Source: Oreocharis arfaki
Taxonomy: Eukaryota; Chordata; Aves; Passeriformes; Paramythiidae
Assembly (NCBI GenBank): GCA_013398015.1
Contig: VZRR01010829.1
Coordinates: 616,679-680,678 of the forward strand
DNA: 64,000 nucleotides
Direction of reading: 5' to 3'
Shown here: positions 1 to 14,200 of the stretch, piece after piece
Layout of the letters: every line of letters begins with the position of its first letter
Position numbering within the stretch: position 1 is the first letter of the stretch
Translations under genes and position numbers: made by a program
Notes under the pieces: generated by a model
Database searches by the model: none
Told to the model about the DNA's origin: nothing
The model's input: only the letters and a program-made list of their open reading frames with translations

Positions 1-3000
1 GGCGCAGAGAGTCTTAAAGGTCTACCAAGGGCAGAAATCCATCTTTCCCTGACAGTAATGCTGCATTGTTCTGTTCGTCTGGTTTGCATCTAATTCCTGG
101 CTGACAAGTGTCCGTTTTTCATGCTCATTCATTAGTCACCCTTGCATTAGCACCGTGCTGAAGCGCCTGGTCTGCCTCTTATCACATTTCTCAGAAATGA
201 TAAAAGATATCCTTATAGTTTTACCCACCCACACATCACAGTAAAACCCAGGACAACAAAGAGATAAAATATATTTGATTTAAAAAAAAAAATAATGGGG
301 TCATTCTTCGCTGCTTCTTAGAAGCAGACAGGTAGAAAAGGAAGTGGGGAAATGACATGATTTCCTGTATAATCTATTACCTTGGCAGGCAAGAATGCAA
401 CTTCTGAGTGTTCAGAAAGATAAAAACGCATTAAACATATAATGAAGTAATTTAGCAGTGCATCAGAAATTAGATCTAATGCCCCTTTGCCCAAAAAGCA
501 TGGCAATTCAGAAGTAAAGTTAACAATATGGTATACACTGAGTCTGACTTCCCATTACTTTATTTCAGTTTTATGCTTATGAAAATTCTCTCATTTCAAT
601 GCAGCTCTTATGCAGCCATATGTCCTTACCAGAGAGAGCTGTGCAGGAGTATTTCAGGAGTCTTGGAGGGAAGTCTCACCATAAGTATGCTGTAAACGTG
701 CTGCAATATATGCCACAAGAGCCTCCTCTGAATTTACTAGGACTGTGCTTTAGTAAGGAAAATAGCCTGGCTCAAGGTGGCAGACCAGAATTTTAATTCC
801 TGTCCTTGGTTTCTTTTATGAAGAGAGCCTTGAAGGGAAGGTAGAGGTGGGGTAAAGCGCCTGCTGGGGGTGCAGGCCGTTACCTGAGCCTGGCAGGGAC
901 ATCCCTACCTGCATCTGGGTGAGATCTGTCAGAGAGCTGGTGAAAGACAGGATGGGCCCTTCAGCACCCCTGTCCACCCTGGCTCGCTCCAATATCGAGA
1001 ATATTACCTGCGTAAGGAAAGGAAGGGTATTGCTAACACAGACAATATAGGATTATTCTACATTACCAAACTAATAATGGAAAGAAAGTGCAGCTGCCTT
1101 TCTCTCGTGTCCCCCCTGCGGAATGTGAGGGTAGAGAAAGTGCTCTCTCTGCATCTCAGTAACAGGGCTGCTGCCGACCCGAAGCTTTAATAATGTACAC
1201 TGCCTCTTCACAGACAGAGAGGTCCTGATCCAGAATGGATCAAATGTTTTATTGATTTGCTTTTCCAGGCATATTTTTTGAAGATTGTTTAAGCTTCTTC
1301 TTTTTCTCTTTTTTTAACTGGGATGTATTTTATTAGTCTCTTACCTTTCTCGGGGAAAATGAATCCCTTCTGTCCTCGCTCACGAGCAATTGTAACTTAT
1401 ATGACACTTTGAGAAATTGAAAAGTGTTATTGAAAATACTCTGCTTGGGAAAGATCCAAAGTCCCTCAGTACATTAGCAAGCTCACCCACTCCCAGCTGA
1501 CAGCGTAAGGTTTCCATGATGACTGTAATTGCTAAATGGCAAAGCAAGCTGAAGACTGAAGAATTAGAAGGATGTCATTGTTATCCACAGAAATCATAGC
1601 AAGGGCCAGAGAAAAAGCAGTCATTTCAAAACCCAGTGCTGTACAAGCAGGGTGTTTCATGATGGTTACAGCAGGTGATGAAGATGTTTGTCCAGGCCCT
1701 CTGCTTCTTCATCAGTTAAAAACTCATCTTGTGTGTGTCACAACCAGCCAACCTTATGCTTGGTTAGGTCAATGAACCATAAGTGCCCTGCACTGTTGCC
1801 ATCTGGAGCCATTTGTAGGTGGCATGGCTGCAGTGGGAGGTGGTGGGATAAAGCTGTGAACACGTGGGAGAGAGCCAACAGGATATAAGAGCTCCCAGTC
1901 TTGTAAATACACAATTATGTACCTTCCCCCCTGCCAAATTAGTATAATTTACTCAATAGTATCTAATGGCTCCTTTGAGAACATTACTGCCTATTATGTC
2001 AAAGGCCCTACTTAGTGTATTTTTAGTTTGTGGATCATTGAAACGCTTGAATCCCATGGTGCCATTAGAGCATCCTCCCACAGCAAGGCCCTGTGGGTGG
2101 GAGCAGCCGGGAGAGCCAGGGTCCCACAGAGTTCATCTCACCTGCAGCAGCACCACTGCAATCGCTCCCAGGGAAAAGGGGCTGTTCATACCCAGCAATT
2201 CCAGCCGTTGATGATAAAGAGGTTAAAGGGGGACTTTTTTACTGTTATTAGACCTTTCTAGATTAATGCTATTTACTTTTGAATGCACTAAAACTTGGGT
2301 ATTTTTTTAAAGGCAAGTGCTTTATGGGAGAGGTGATTATTGTGCACATGAGGCAATGTAGCACATCACAGCCCTGTTAAATGTTTCAGGAAGGTAGGCA
2401 AGACAGTAAATCAACATGTCAAGAAAAATATTCAGATTATTATCTAATCTCCCTCTACTGTCTTCAGCCCTCTATATCTGAACACCTGAAAGCTATTATT
2501 AATATGCTATTTAATACTGTGCTTATACGCTTCTATTACTATTACAGTAACTTTCTCATTTTCTCTCAGTCATGATATTAGAGCACAATAATTGTCTGCA
2601 TTTTGCACGTGTATGTACCTGCTAGATGCTCTAAGGTGTACCTGATGTGGAGATAATTCTTTTCTTCTGAGGGTACCTGTGGAACTGGCAATAATGAGAT
2701 CTTAAGGGTACTGCTAGCAATATAACCCAGCTGTTTGCTAATTTAAAGCAAACTGCATTATCCTGGCATTATGTGTGCCCAGGATACCTATCAAGCCCAC
2801 AGGACGGGTGAGGAGCCTGGGCCAAAGGAAGAATGTAACTTCCCAAGAAACCCACCAGCTCCTGAAAGAGCTCCTCATTTCCATGTTTAATGTGCAGAAT
2901 TACAGCAAGCCAAAGCTCAGCATTTTGTCCTTGGAATGACTCCCACCCATGGGCACTTGGAGGGTTTAAGGTTTACTCAAATGGAGCCACAGAACTCAAA

Positions 3001-5119
3001 TGTCCGCTGGGTAGCCTGTCAGAGAGGGGGGATGAAGCTGATGATGCTGGAGCTGGCAATGCATTGGGAGCTCTGTACAGACATCAGAGACATGCTGTGG
3101 TTGCTGTCACATGAAGGAGCCTCACTGGCCTAGAGTAACTCCAGTGTGACAGAGATGCTGACAGGCACAGCCTGATGAAACTTGGCATGTCATCCTAAGA
3201 AATGTTTGCGTCCAGATTTTTGCTTCTCCTCTTTGCTCTAAGTTACGTGGTGGTGTAGGGTAGAGCCCCCTTCAGCAACAGCTGAGGTTTGGGTGGTGGG
3301 GTTTGTGGCGAGGTGGCTGTGACGTTGGTATGCACTTCCTTTTGGCAGAAGGTAACCCCCAACAAGCAGAGAGCTGGAGACAGCAGTTTCTTATATTGCT
3401 CAAGTGAGATGTACCAAAGCTTATATTTCATTGCTCTAAACTGTGGCCATAAATCTTGTCCCATTAGAGGGGCTCTCGGTATCCCTGCCCTGTGTGCCAG
3501 AGGGAGCAGGAATGTCCCTGGTGGGAAAGCAGTGAAGTGTGGGGCTGCTTCTCTCATGCCTGTGGTGCAGGGGAACAACTGAGATGCCTCAGTTTCACTG
3601 AGGAAATGCTTGGATGTCAGGAGTTTACCACTATATCAAGTTAAAGTGGGCATCTCCAGCTACGACAGAGCTTTTTCATGGTACCATTCGACTGATACTT
3701 AATTCCAGATAGTTGAACAACCACATTTTCCCAATATAGGCTAAGAGATAGAGGTCTCATGCTATTCAAAGTTTCAGTGTTTCAGGGTATCAGAGGAGCT
3801 GATTTTGGTGGCAGCCACCCCATCTCCTTTTCCATCTCTGCATTTGCCAGCCCCAGGTTTTGCCTTTTGATAGCTCTGATGCAGTTCCTTGTGGGGTCAG
3901 CTGTAACTTGGAGGTAATCTAGATGAAAAATAACTCTTTACATGGTTTATTTGTAAACCGGTTCAATTCAGTGATCTGTTTTCCAGCCCAGTCACAGGTT
4001 ATGGTTTCAAAATATGAAATATCTGGCTTTTAAATTGTTCCCATATGACTATGTCTTGTTGCCAGTATGACACAAGTATTTGTGCAACCTCACTGTGAGC
4101 CGATGTACGGAAATGGTTTGACTTCAGAACAAGAAGTAAAACAAAAATAACTGGGCTGTAAAGTTTTTGAAGTCAGGCCAGCTCTTTGATGTGACTTTGA
4201 GAATGGCTTCACATCCATTTGCAGAAGGAACCGGCAGCAGGGAGAAATATCCCCAGTAGCTACCGGGGCTGAATGCGCAGTTCTCCAAAATCACATCCTC
4301 CCTGGCACAGTGGAGGGGGTGCCACTTCATGGCAGAAACACAGAGATAGTGGTAAGGAGGGAACTTCTCAAGTCCATCTAACCATCAGTGCAAAGACAGA
4401 GCAGAAGAGTACAAAAAAGCCAGACTTCCCAGCTGTCCAGTACAATGAACTGGTCCCATCTTTGGAGGTGCATTTGATGCCCTGTCAGTCTGCCACATTT
4501 CTGTGGTGCTGTGGAGGGATCCAAGCATGGTTCAGCTCCTCATAGTGACTTTTTATTATTATCATTATTATTACTACATTATTATTAAGAATGATAATAA
4601 CTGAGTGCTACTGGGAAAATGATAAGGTGTAGACAAATTAGCTAAAGCTGGAAAGTTAATGCTTATGAGCTAAAAGTACATTAAATCACAGCATGAGCAC
4701 TTTCATCTATGAGTTTAAGGCAACTCAGTTTATATGCTGTAGTTTTACAGATTTATTTAATTTTCCATAACTTTCTTTAGTACTTCACTGGTATAGTTTA
4801 CCAAATGTAAATTATCTGAAGAAGGGACTTGCTTCACTTTTCGCTCTGTGTCTGGACATGACCGTCCACAGGAAGCTTTGGTTCCTCACTGGGTTCACAT
4901 GCTGTACCACAGTATAAGTAAAAAATCCACTATGAAATCTTTGCTTAATGTCGGAATAAAGTGAAAACATGACCCAGACTTTTTTAAGTGTTTTATTTTA
5001 CAGGGAGCAGAACTGCTGTTTTCTCCTTCTCTTGCATTTATCCAGCATGGCAATCACATGTAATTTAAATGGCCAGCTGACAATAATGCTAATGATTTCT
5101 TTTTCTTCTCCCTCCCCAG
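1..5119 (+). other. UNC5C: UNC5C intron 3 (3' part)
   Basis: This is the downstream part of the intron before the first exon in the window. I see no exon, RNA gene or recognisable transposon. It is mostly AT-rich unique sequence, with a poly(A) run near 281-294 and an imperfect ATT repeat at 4551-4587. The last bases are a strong pyrimidine tract ending CCCTCCCCAG at 5110-5119, a good acceptor. Short open frames here have no recognisable product. Confidence 0.85.
4551..4587. repeat. imperfect ATT trinucleotide repeat
   Basis: Mostly ATT/TTA triplets interrupted by ATC and ACT. It is a simple low-complexity repeat inside intron 3. Confidence 0.8.
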
Positions 5120-5223
5120 ATCTCCGTAAAACTTTCGAGCAGGAGCCCTTGGGGAAAGAAGTGTCCCTGGAGCAAGAGGTCCTGCTCCAATGCCGTCCCC
5201 CTGAAGGCATCCCGGTAGCAGAG
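5120..5223 (+). CDS. UNC5C: UNC5C exon 4: start of second Ig domain
   Basis: This exon has 104 bases in phase 1-0. The first two bases (AT) complete a codon begun in exon 3, and the frame then reads LRKTFEQEPLGKEVSLEQEV and on to GIPVAE. This is the N-terminal half of the Ig C2-type domain, about residues 165-198, and includes the first disulfide cysteine in LLQCRPPEG. The acceptor is a long pyrimidine tract plus CAG; the donor is GAG|GTGAGC. The stretch is nearly identical to the mammalian UNC5C family sequence. The Ig domains of UNC5 receptors contact netrin-1 and other ligands. Confidence 0.96.
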
Positions 5224-8200
5224 GTGAGCAACAGCAGCAGTGTGTGGCACTGGGATGTCCTAAGCAAGGCCTGATGGGTGGCTAATGGTGCAGTGACTTA
5301 CAGCAGGGCATGATGAATGGGTGGCAATGGAGAGCTGATTGACTGCTGCTCATAGACAGGATTGATTGGGACCCGATTAATGGCTTTGGGTCATGGTGCC
5401 TTGCTGGGCAGAGCTGCAGGCAGTTTGGTTTCAGTTTCTTCTTACCTTTGAAAAATCACAACTATATCTGGCATCCAAAGGACACGTAGCTGGGGGAACA
5501 TATTAATACCAGCCTGCTATCTTTCTGTTTGCTTTTAAAGAAAAAAAAGTTTCACTTATTCTGAGGGGCACCTCTCAAACATGGTGTAAAGATATTTTAA
5601 TTTTGAGTTTACCAGATTGCTTGTGTGTGCACCACCCTGCCAACTTGGCATTAGAGGATGTACCATGGTTCAATACGGGCTCCCAGGTAAAGCAGCACCA
5701 CGTTTGGGAAAATAGAGGATGTGTCTGCCTAATAAGCCATCTTTGGGGACTTAGCTGGTTTTCCTACTGGCTTTCAAGCAAACCTAGAGTGGGTAGCCTG
5801 CCCTCCACCTGCAGGAACCAGCTTGCCCTTCAGCAGAATCCGTGCCTGACAACAGCAGTGAACAGCAGCTTCCCTAAGTGCAACGGTGGCTCCAGATCGT
5901 GGAAGGGGGGTCTCTGAGTCACAGGGGAGCCTCTGAAATCCTAAATCCACTGTGGCTGTTAAGAGAAAAATTGATTGCTAATGACAGTAATTCCCCTATC
6001 TGAATTCTCTTTGGTTTTCCTCTACCACGCACGGGAGAAACTGTTGCCAATTTGCATTAGGATAAGTCAGACTGTCATGGCTAAGTAGCAAAGTGGTTGT
6101 CACTCAGCGCTGATGGCTGATTTCTCAGGAGATGAAGCTTAAAGTGTTACCTTCTCATCTAACCCAAGTTTAGATTTAATCAGAATTGCAGAAATGTGTC
6201 CACAAACATCAGAGAGAATAATTGGCACAGAAGATTTTTCCCATTTTCTTGTTCCGTAGGCTGTTTTCTTTCCCTATTAGGATCTCCAAAACTGTAAAGA
6301 GTGTTTAGGTCTGCCGAGCCAGCTTGCTGACAACTATAATACTAATCAGTTGGATTTCCTCAGGAACTTAGCAGCAGGTTTTTATTTTCCTTTCTGATGC
6401 TTCTTTTGCATCAAATCAATTTCTTGTTGTACCATGACAGGAGTTTTTGCACTGGGGTATGTTGTTCAGGCAGTGCAGGTTAGTACTGGGGAACTTATCA
6501 CCTTTTCTAGAAACAGAGATTAATGCTGATGAGTAGTTCGTTTTTATGCAGTGTTACAAGCACCTCTGGAATTTCAGCAGCCAGTCTGGTTATTCCCTTG
6601 GAAAGATCTGTGATACCCAGTCGCGTGGCTGAGACCCAAACATCATAATTTAGCCTGATTTGTGGAAAGTGATCTCTGATAAAATCCTCTATGAGCTGCT
6701 GCCATAACAGTTGTGCTTTTTCCTGCCTTCCAGTGTCCTGCTCGCTCTGTCAATAGCTCTTCATGACGGTGCATTGACTGGCTCAGAGTCCTATTTGTGC
6801 TGTGGTCAGGGCAGACACCAATTAACACTTGGCAGGCTCAGAAATCTTATACTCCCTATCTGACATTCAAAAGAACCGTTCTCAATGTGGGTTTTTTTTC
6901 CTCTTCTGACTTTTGAAGTCAGAAGGAGATCAAACACCCAGATTGGACAGCCGCCTAATACTGCCTCTTTGTAGATTCTTTCCAACACTATTAAAAGAAC
7001 AAAGACCTGAACACTAATGAATATGAATACCTTAATGTGGCACTTTATTACAGCCACTTGCTGAAGCTAGTAAGATAAATTTAAAAAAAAAAAAAAGGAA
7101 AGATGAAAGATAACTCGGTGGGTTGAAGGATTACATGATTATTTTAATTTAAAGATGAATGAGTTCTTTGTTTAAGACTTAATTTATTTGTTTGGAGAAG
7201 TTTCTGATATGGTGGTACAGGTAACTATAAGAAGGGCTTGGGAAAAGGCAGGCATCAGTCTGAGGCTGTTTTCCATCTTGTTGAAAGACTGCTTTGATTC
7301 CAAGTAGAGTAGGGTACTGCATATGCTGCAGCTGTGAGCAGCTTTTCCAAATGCTTTGGTGAGCATGGGCCTCAGACTCTTCACACTCTGTAAACTGTGT
7401 TTTGTTTAGGTTTGGGGTTTTTTTACTTACTGGCTTCTGAAGTAGTCACTGGATTTAACACCAAAACAGAGGAAGAAAAGCTCACACTGTGAAACTGTAC
7501 AAAATGCACCTTCAGTGAAATGTGGTGCAGTGCTGGAGTCCAGAGTCCCAACATCTTTTGCTTGCTTTTTCTCTTTGATTCTATTCTCCCCCTTCATTCT
7601 CTGTTGGGTGTTTGGTTTGTTTTTGTGGGGTTTTTTTTCCTGATATTTCAAAGTGGTGAGAACAAGCATGCTCAGGGATAAATTCTGTCCTCTTTTCAGT
7701 ATCTGGGGAATTCAGTCTTATCATTTCCAGCATATTTAATTGCAATTAACTGTGTCAAGCTCTTATGGATCAATGCTAGAGCAGATCTTAGGACTACTGA
7801 AAAGCTGAACCACGCAGCAGCATACTGTTTCTCCAGAGGGCAAGAAGGACAGAGACAGAGATGGGCAGGCAAAGCTTTTAAAGAAACATTTACCAGTCCT
7901 TCAGATCCACTAGTACATGACAAGCATTAAAGCAGGCTCAGGTCATGGACACTAGGAAAAAAAAAGAAAAAGCCAAAATCCAAATACAAATAAATGTGTT
8001 AACATACACCAGCTTCATGGCCTGAGATCAAATCAAAGTACATCTTGCTTGTTCACTTGGGACAAAGACAGGAAATGAGGGTTTCCCTGGTCTCTGGGAA
8101 GGCCAGATCAGCTTCTCTGCCATCATATACCCCTGCCCACCTGCCCTGACCAGTGTGGGTGTCAGCTGCACCATGGCATCCCTCCCCACTCCCAGATTTA

Positions 8201-11200
8201 TAGCCAATATCAAGCTGAACAAACCTACAGGTTTTGAACCACCCAGGTAAATGTTTGGGCTGTTCCAATGTGTGGCCCAGGCAAGCAGCAGGGGGACCAG
8301 CACAGGTGCTGTTACTCTGAGGTTTCCACACATAGCTTAGGGGCTAAGGGGCAAACTCACATATTCCTGCTGTGACAAAAAGAGAAAAAAATGAGCAGAC
8401 ATAAAAACAAACAGTGCCCTGCCCAAGCTCTGTGCTTCTTTGCCTTCTGCTTTTCCCCAGTGGGGAGAAGTAGGATGAGGTGGTGAGATCAGCAGTGTGA
8501 CCCGCCAGCCTCGTGCTCAGTGGAAGTCAGACAGTTGCAGCTCCCCAGCATGAACAGAAACATCCATTTCAATTCCACTCAGCTCTCTGTGTGCGATTTT
8601 TAAAATCTAACCTGAGCAGGCAGGAAGGATCCCATTCTGTGATGCTCCAACAGTAATGGCTGAGTTGTTAGCAATTAACCCCTTAGCTCATTTAACTTGT
8701 TCTTTGAAAGACGCCGGCATCGCATTGCACATGATAAAATATAGTTAGAGAACACTGAGTCACATCAAATTAGCTCGTTTGGGTAGGTTATAGATCAAAC
8801 CACAAATGAGATGTGAGATTGGTTAATATGCCGTAAGCTGCCAGATGAACTTTTGCATTGAAATGTATGATTTGTGGTGTCTTTAACAGGGGGGTAATTG
8901 CTTCTTTAATTTTAATTGAGGTGTTTCGTGGAGTAATTTAATTGCAGAACAGGGTGTAGTGTACAGTTTGGTGACCCGGTTGGGTTTAAAACTGGATGTG
9001 ATATTTATCCACATTCATGGCTTTAATTAGGACCTAGAGCAAGGGGAAAAGGATCGCCGAGTCAAGAGGCAGAAGAGGGTGTTTTGCTGAGTCAAGATGA
9101 CTGCGACACAAATTTTTTCAGCTGCTCTTGCACAGGCAAAGGCTGGTGGAAGCTAGGGACTTCTCCAAATTGTTTATTAATATGACTGCTGTTTGCGATG
9201 TTTCCTGAGAGCCTCTTATGTTTTGCAGCAGTTATCCCTTAATTGGGAGTTCATGTGTGTGCATTTCCGTGCAGGTGTGTGTCACTGAGACAGTGCTTTA
9301 TGTTCACAGCAGGAAAGCGAGCTCTAAGAGACACAAGCAGAGGAGTGCGTGGCCACAAATGCTAATTGCTGAAAAGTGGCACTGTCCTTTGCAGTGCCTT
9401 GTGACACAGCAGAGCTGCCTTTGGGTGTCAGTGGGAGGAAGAGTGGGGAGGGAGAGGCAGCTTTGCGTGCAGAAGGAGCACAGCCTGAAATGAATGAGGG
9501 CTGCTCATCCTTTGCTGTGGAGAGCCATTGGGTAAGGTCCGGCCATGCAGGCCTGTCCCTCTCCAAAAGTACAGGATAAAGCACCCTGCAATTGTCAGCC
9601 CCTGGTCCCCTACATTTCTGTCCCTTTTTACACGCTTTTTACCCCCCAGCCTACTGGTGGGTGGTCGAGTCACTGTTGCAAAGCATGAGACATGGGTTAC
9701 AACCTCCTGCTTGAAGGACAGGTTTGCATTTGGGTTTGTGCTTTCCTGGGACGTATGCTGACTACTAGATTATTGGTGACCTTGTTTTTACATTTCCTAC
9801 CAGTTCATTCCCACAGTGCAGAAAACCATGCCAAAGTGCCCAGCTCTTCTTGCAGGACTGCTTTTTTTGAGACCTGAATTTTCTATGGGATCTACTGCAC
9901 TTTTCCTTTCCACTGCAGTTCCATTGTTGCCAATGTGAGTGAGGGCAGACCATGCTCCAAAGCGAATCCAGTTGCTGTATGATTCAGTTTGGGCAAGGGT
10001 GATCTGTGGGACTGGAGAACAGTCAAACTTCTAGTTCCTTCATGAAATATTACAATGGGAGATTTTCTGCAAGAGCACTGACATGAACCTAGCTAGCTTA
10101 TCTTCTTCTCTACAGCTTGCTTTCTGTGGCAAAGACAGCTCTGGGATTCTGGTTTAGCCAACACAACCTACCTGTCCTGTTTAGGCTGTACTCAGAGCAG
10201 CATTTTATATTTTTAGTTTTGGAAGATATACAGTGTGGGACACAGCTTTTAGCTGCACATTTTTTTTATGAGGTAGATGAGCATACCTCCCAATTCTCCC
10301 CTTAGAGAAGACAGCTCCTCATCCACTATTCTGTACACCTACAAGATTAGTCCATCAGGTCCTACTTTGACTCAGTGATTCTTGCTCACTATAAACAACA
10401 GGCCTCACAGTGCCTGAGGTGTGAGAGTTACCTCTGCCAGGGCTTTGCAGAGCTCCTGGTTCTTACCAGCACCCCCGGTCACCTGATGATAGTGTCTGCC
10501 TTGCTCAGTTCCTCTGACAGTAACTTCAAATGCAGTGCTCACCTTAGGCATGAGGAATTATGATGCTCCCATGTTTTCATGTAGGTACCTCCAAAATACA
10601 GCCTGCAGAGTGCACATCAGCTGTCACTCAGGAGTTGTTTGATCAGATTTGCTGGGTTTTGCTCAGGAATTTTCATGCTTTTCTAGACCTGGTGCTTTTC
10701 CCTCACTGAAAGTGTAACCATATAGGATTTACAGCCTTTTGAAACTGGCAGGAGGAGCTGTGTGTATGACAACAGGCACTATGCAATTTTGAGGTAGAGT
10801 GGGGATGGGGCTGTCCTTGGGGACTTCAACCACCTCCCAAATCCCATTCCCTTACTGAGTTTCATGATCCCAAAAATTATATCACTCTGTGCTGTGAAGA
10901 ATGAGATCCATCCACCTATGCATCCAGCCAAAGAACCACAGATGTCACTTTGGTAACTTGTTTGAAGCTGCTTCCCAACAGACCGCTCCAGGTTGCTTCA
11001 GGGACTGGGGAGCCCGCATGCACACGTGGTGCCAAAAGTGCCAGTCAACATGTGCAGCTCAAGCTCCTCTTTCAGGTGGGATGGGAAGCTCAGCAACTAA
11101 TGATGGGCACATAGAGTAATTTAATAATTTTATTTTAATTTAATAATGCCATGATCTGTGTTTGAACTTGAGACTCTATGGAATAAAGTTCTCCATCTGC

Positions 11201-14200
11201 TGGTACCAGTCCAGCTCAGAAGTTTATTCTGAGGCTTAACTTCCCAGTTGTGCATAAAGCAAAGCTGTAATGGGGCTGGAGACATCCAGCATCTGTACAT
11301 ATACCCTGCAAGCAGAAAGCTGGATGTATGTGTAATTAAGGAAGTGTTTCCACAGCAGGAACAACAGTTCTCCTTATTGGCAGCAGAAGCACAATAAGAA
11401 CAACTGAACAAAGTGCCATGGTGGTTTGCATTTGCTGTCTCATTCTCAGTATGTTTTGCAGCCTCTCATAGCTGTAATTTCAGTCTCTTTGGAGATGACT
11501 TGTTTTTCCTTTTATTTTCAATCTTAAATGTGTATGAAATATCTTTGCACTAAACAGTACATAGAGGACAGCATTGTCTTCAGCAGACAGTTGCTGGGAT
11601 GAAACCAGATCGAAAATCAAGTAATATTCTTCAAAGAGGCACTCAAGTCTCAAGGTACCTGAAATTGCTGCTGGCTCATATGAAAACTGCTAGAGTTTTC
11701 TCAGTCTCACGTAGACATCTTGTACTGTGTCCAAATCAGTAGTTAGTTAGTTTCACAAATGCTTTATTCTTACTGGAATGTGTGTGTGTGTGCCCTTACT
11801 ATCAATATGGGCTGGCATGTGTGCGTGTTACAATTCAGGTGAAACCGGGGAGCTGGGATTTCCCTGTGGCTGTTGGAGGTGATGCCAGCTCAGCAGGGAC
11901 TGCTGCAAGGGACCAGTTGGCACAGCTGCAGAGAACACCAGCCACAATCCGGCCTGGATGGGGAACCAGATGGGAAGCAATCCTGCTGTGTCAACCAGGC
12001 ATGGGGAAGGCACCAGTGCAATGTTCTCGCCTTCCAAAATTACAAATTGCCTTTCATCAAGGCAAGTCTCTTGCTGCTCCCCGATGTTTGCATCTTGTTT
12101 CTTGTGGAAAATTGCACTAGCGGGCTGTGCCTGTGCCTGGAGGGTAGAAGACTTGCTGCTTCCAGCAGGTGCTCCTCGCTCTGAAGATGACTCTAGGGCA
12201 GGTTGGTGCAGAGGAGGCAATGAGCGACCAGGATCCAGAACTCAGACGCTGCTGGCTTTGCTCTTGAGATTGCCGGACATATAGGGAACAACTTGTACCA
12301 TCAAGAGGACAGCATCTAGATGAGATCACATTCCTTTTCCATCCTTGGGTTTCTTTCGGAGCAGATGCATTTCTGCTCTACCAGTTTCTAAAACAGTCAC
12401 GCATATGCAAGTATGCCAAGAGATTTAAGTGCCTAGGAATGCTAGTTACTTGGTATGGCTAAATTTGTATCAGCAATTAGCTTCTGTAATAGGTTTTCCT
12501 GCGTGTGTAATCGCTTGTGTGATTTATGTTCCTTGTGTTCATTTAGTCTGCACAGAAGCCTGGCCTGGCTTTGCAAGTCTTATTGTCTGCGTGTGTTGCT
12601 GCTGGAAACACCCTGTGGCAGCACAGGTCTGGCTGCAGCTCCCAGGTAGAGCTGAGGTGGTTATTGCAGTTTTCTGTTCTTGCTGATGGTCTTGCTTTTC
12701 ATGTTGGGTGGCATGTGGCAGGTTCCTTCTGTTAATTAGAACAAATGTGCCAATTATGTTAATGTATCTCCCGATACCAATCAGTGAATGATTAGAGAAA
12801 ACACATCTGTCTCTCGCCAGGGAGCGGGGTGACAGAAAAGACGCTACAAGGTATGTTGTTCTAAATTACAGCCACCTTGGATCGTGCCTTCCCCCGCTGG
12901 CTGCAGGGACTGCTCAGTCTCCTGCAGCCTCACTTGCCAGCCCATTAGCAGCCCTGGACGTGCAGACCCAGTGCAGCCAGCAGGAGCCGTGCACCTCACG
13001 GCTCTGCATGTTGCATCCACAGCGGTAAGGAGCTCTGACCAAAAGGTAGCTGGCTCCAGGTGTGCTCCAGCTTCTCAGCATCTGCAGATTTTGTCAGTCA
13101 GGATTTCATTCACCACTCTCCCACCTCAGCTGAGTGGCCCTCTCTTGACAGACAGTTTGCAAACATATAAGAAAAATACCTTATTGAGTAGAAAATTGAC
13201 AGGAAGAAAAAGGATTTTGTGTCTGCTTTGTTCCAGGGGTTTGGTATATGAGAAAAAAACATGTGTATGTTGTAATTTTCCATAGCTGTCATCCCTCAGA
13301 GGGTACAATTATACCACCCTGCATGGCATAATTGTTGCCAATTAAATGATGGCTGTTAGGATAAGGAAAAACTGATCCCATGCTTTTTCTACATACATGC
13401 ATGACCATCAGTACATTTATCAGTAACAGCTGGAGGGATGTGCCTGATTTAATTGAATACATAGAGCTAAGTACATGTTCAAGAATTGTTTTGGTTGTAG
13501 CCAGTAAATATACATCCTTAATATTTAGGCAAAATCAAACATCTAATCTCGACCATCTCTGGAGAGATGAAAAATGGTGGCAGGAGGGTGTGATTTGGTA
13601 TGACCTTGAAGTCAGACTTTTGTGCACTTTGAAATGCCCATGGGTATCCTGCTGCTCCTCTGTGCACTCGCCTGCAGGTGTGCAGGTCTCTGGCACAAAA
13701 GTGTCCAGTGCCTTAGCTGCCAGTGACTTTTATTCAGGCTGCAGAATTAAATTCAGGATGAGTTTCTGCTTTGCCTGGATTAACAGCCTATTTCAGCAAG
13801 GGGGCTGCACCTTGGGGAATGACATGGCATCAAAAGAGATCGTTGCTTTTAACTTCTGTGCTAACAGTTTGCATACTTGTCACTCATAAATCACACTGTC
13901 TCATTCTGCTTGCTTCCCTTCTGTATTTGACACCTGATCTCTTCCTATTTATGTGACAGAACAACCCTACTCCCACCTACTCTAGTTACCTCAAAAAAAT
14001 AATATTCTGAGGCACTGAGCACTGCAGTCACCTGCGCCATAAACAACGGGGCCAGCAGTAATTGCAAACAAGTACCAGCAACAGTCTCACATATTGTAGT
14101 GTGTTTGATTAGTTCCCATTTCTAGAAGGACTGAGGGAGCAAACACAACCAGTGGAGGGGTGTTCTCTTTTTTTGTGTTGTTCTGCTGATGGCTAAAATA

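Noticed and set aside
13380..13889. 169-codon plus-strand open frame in intron 4
   Set aside because: Composition looks non-coding, no domain is recognised, and no homologous exon is expected between exons 4 and 5.
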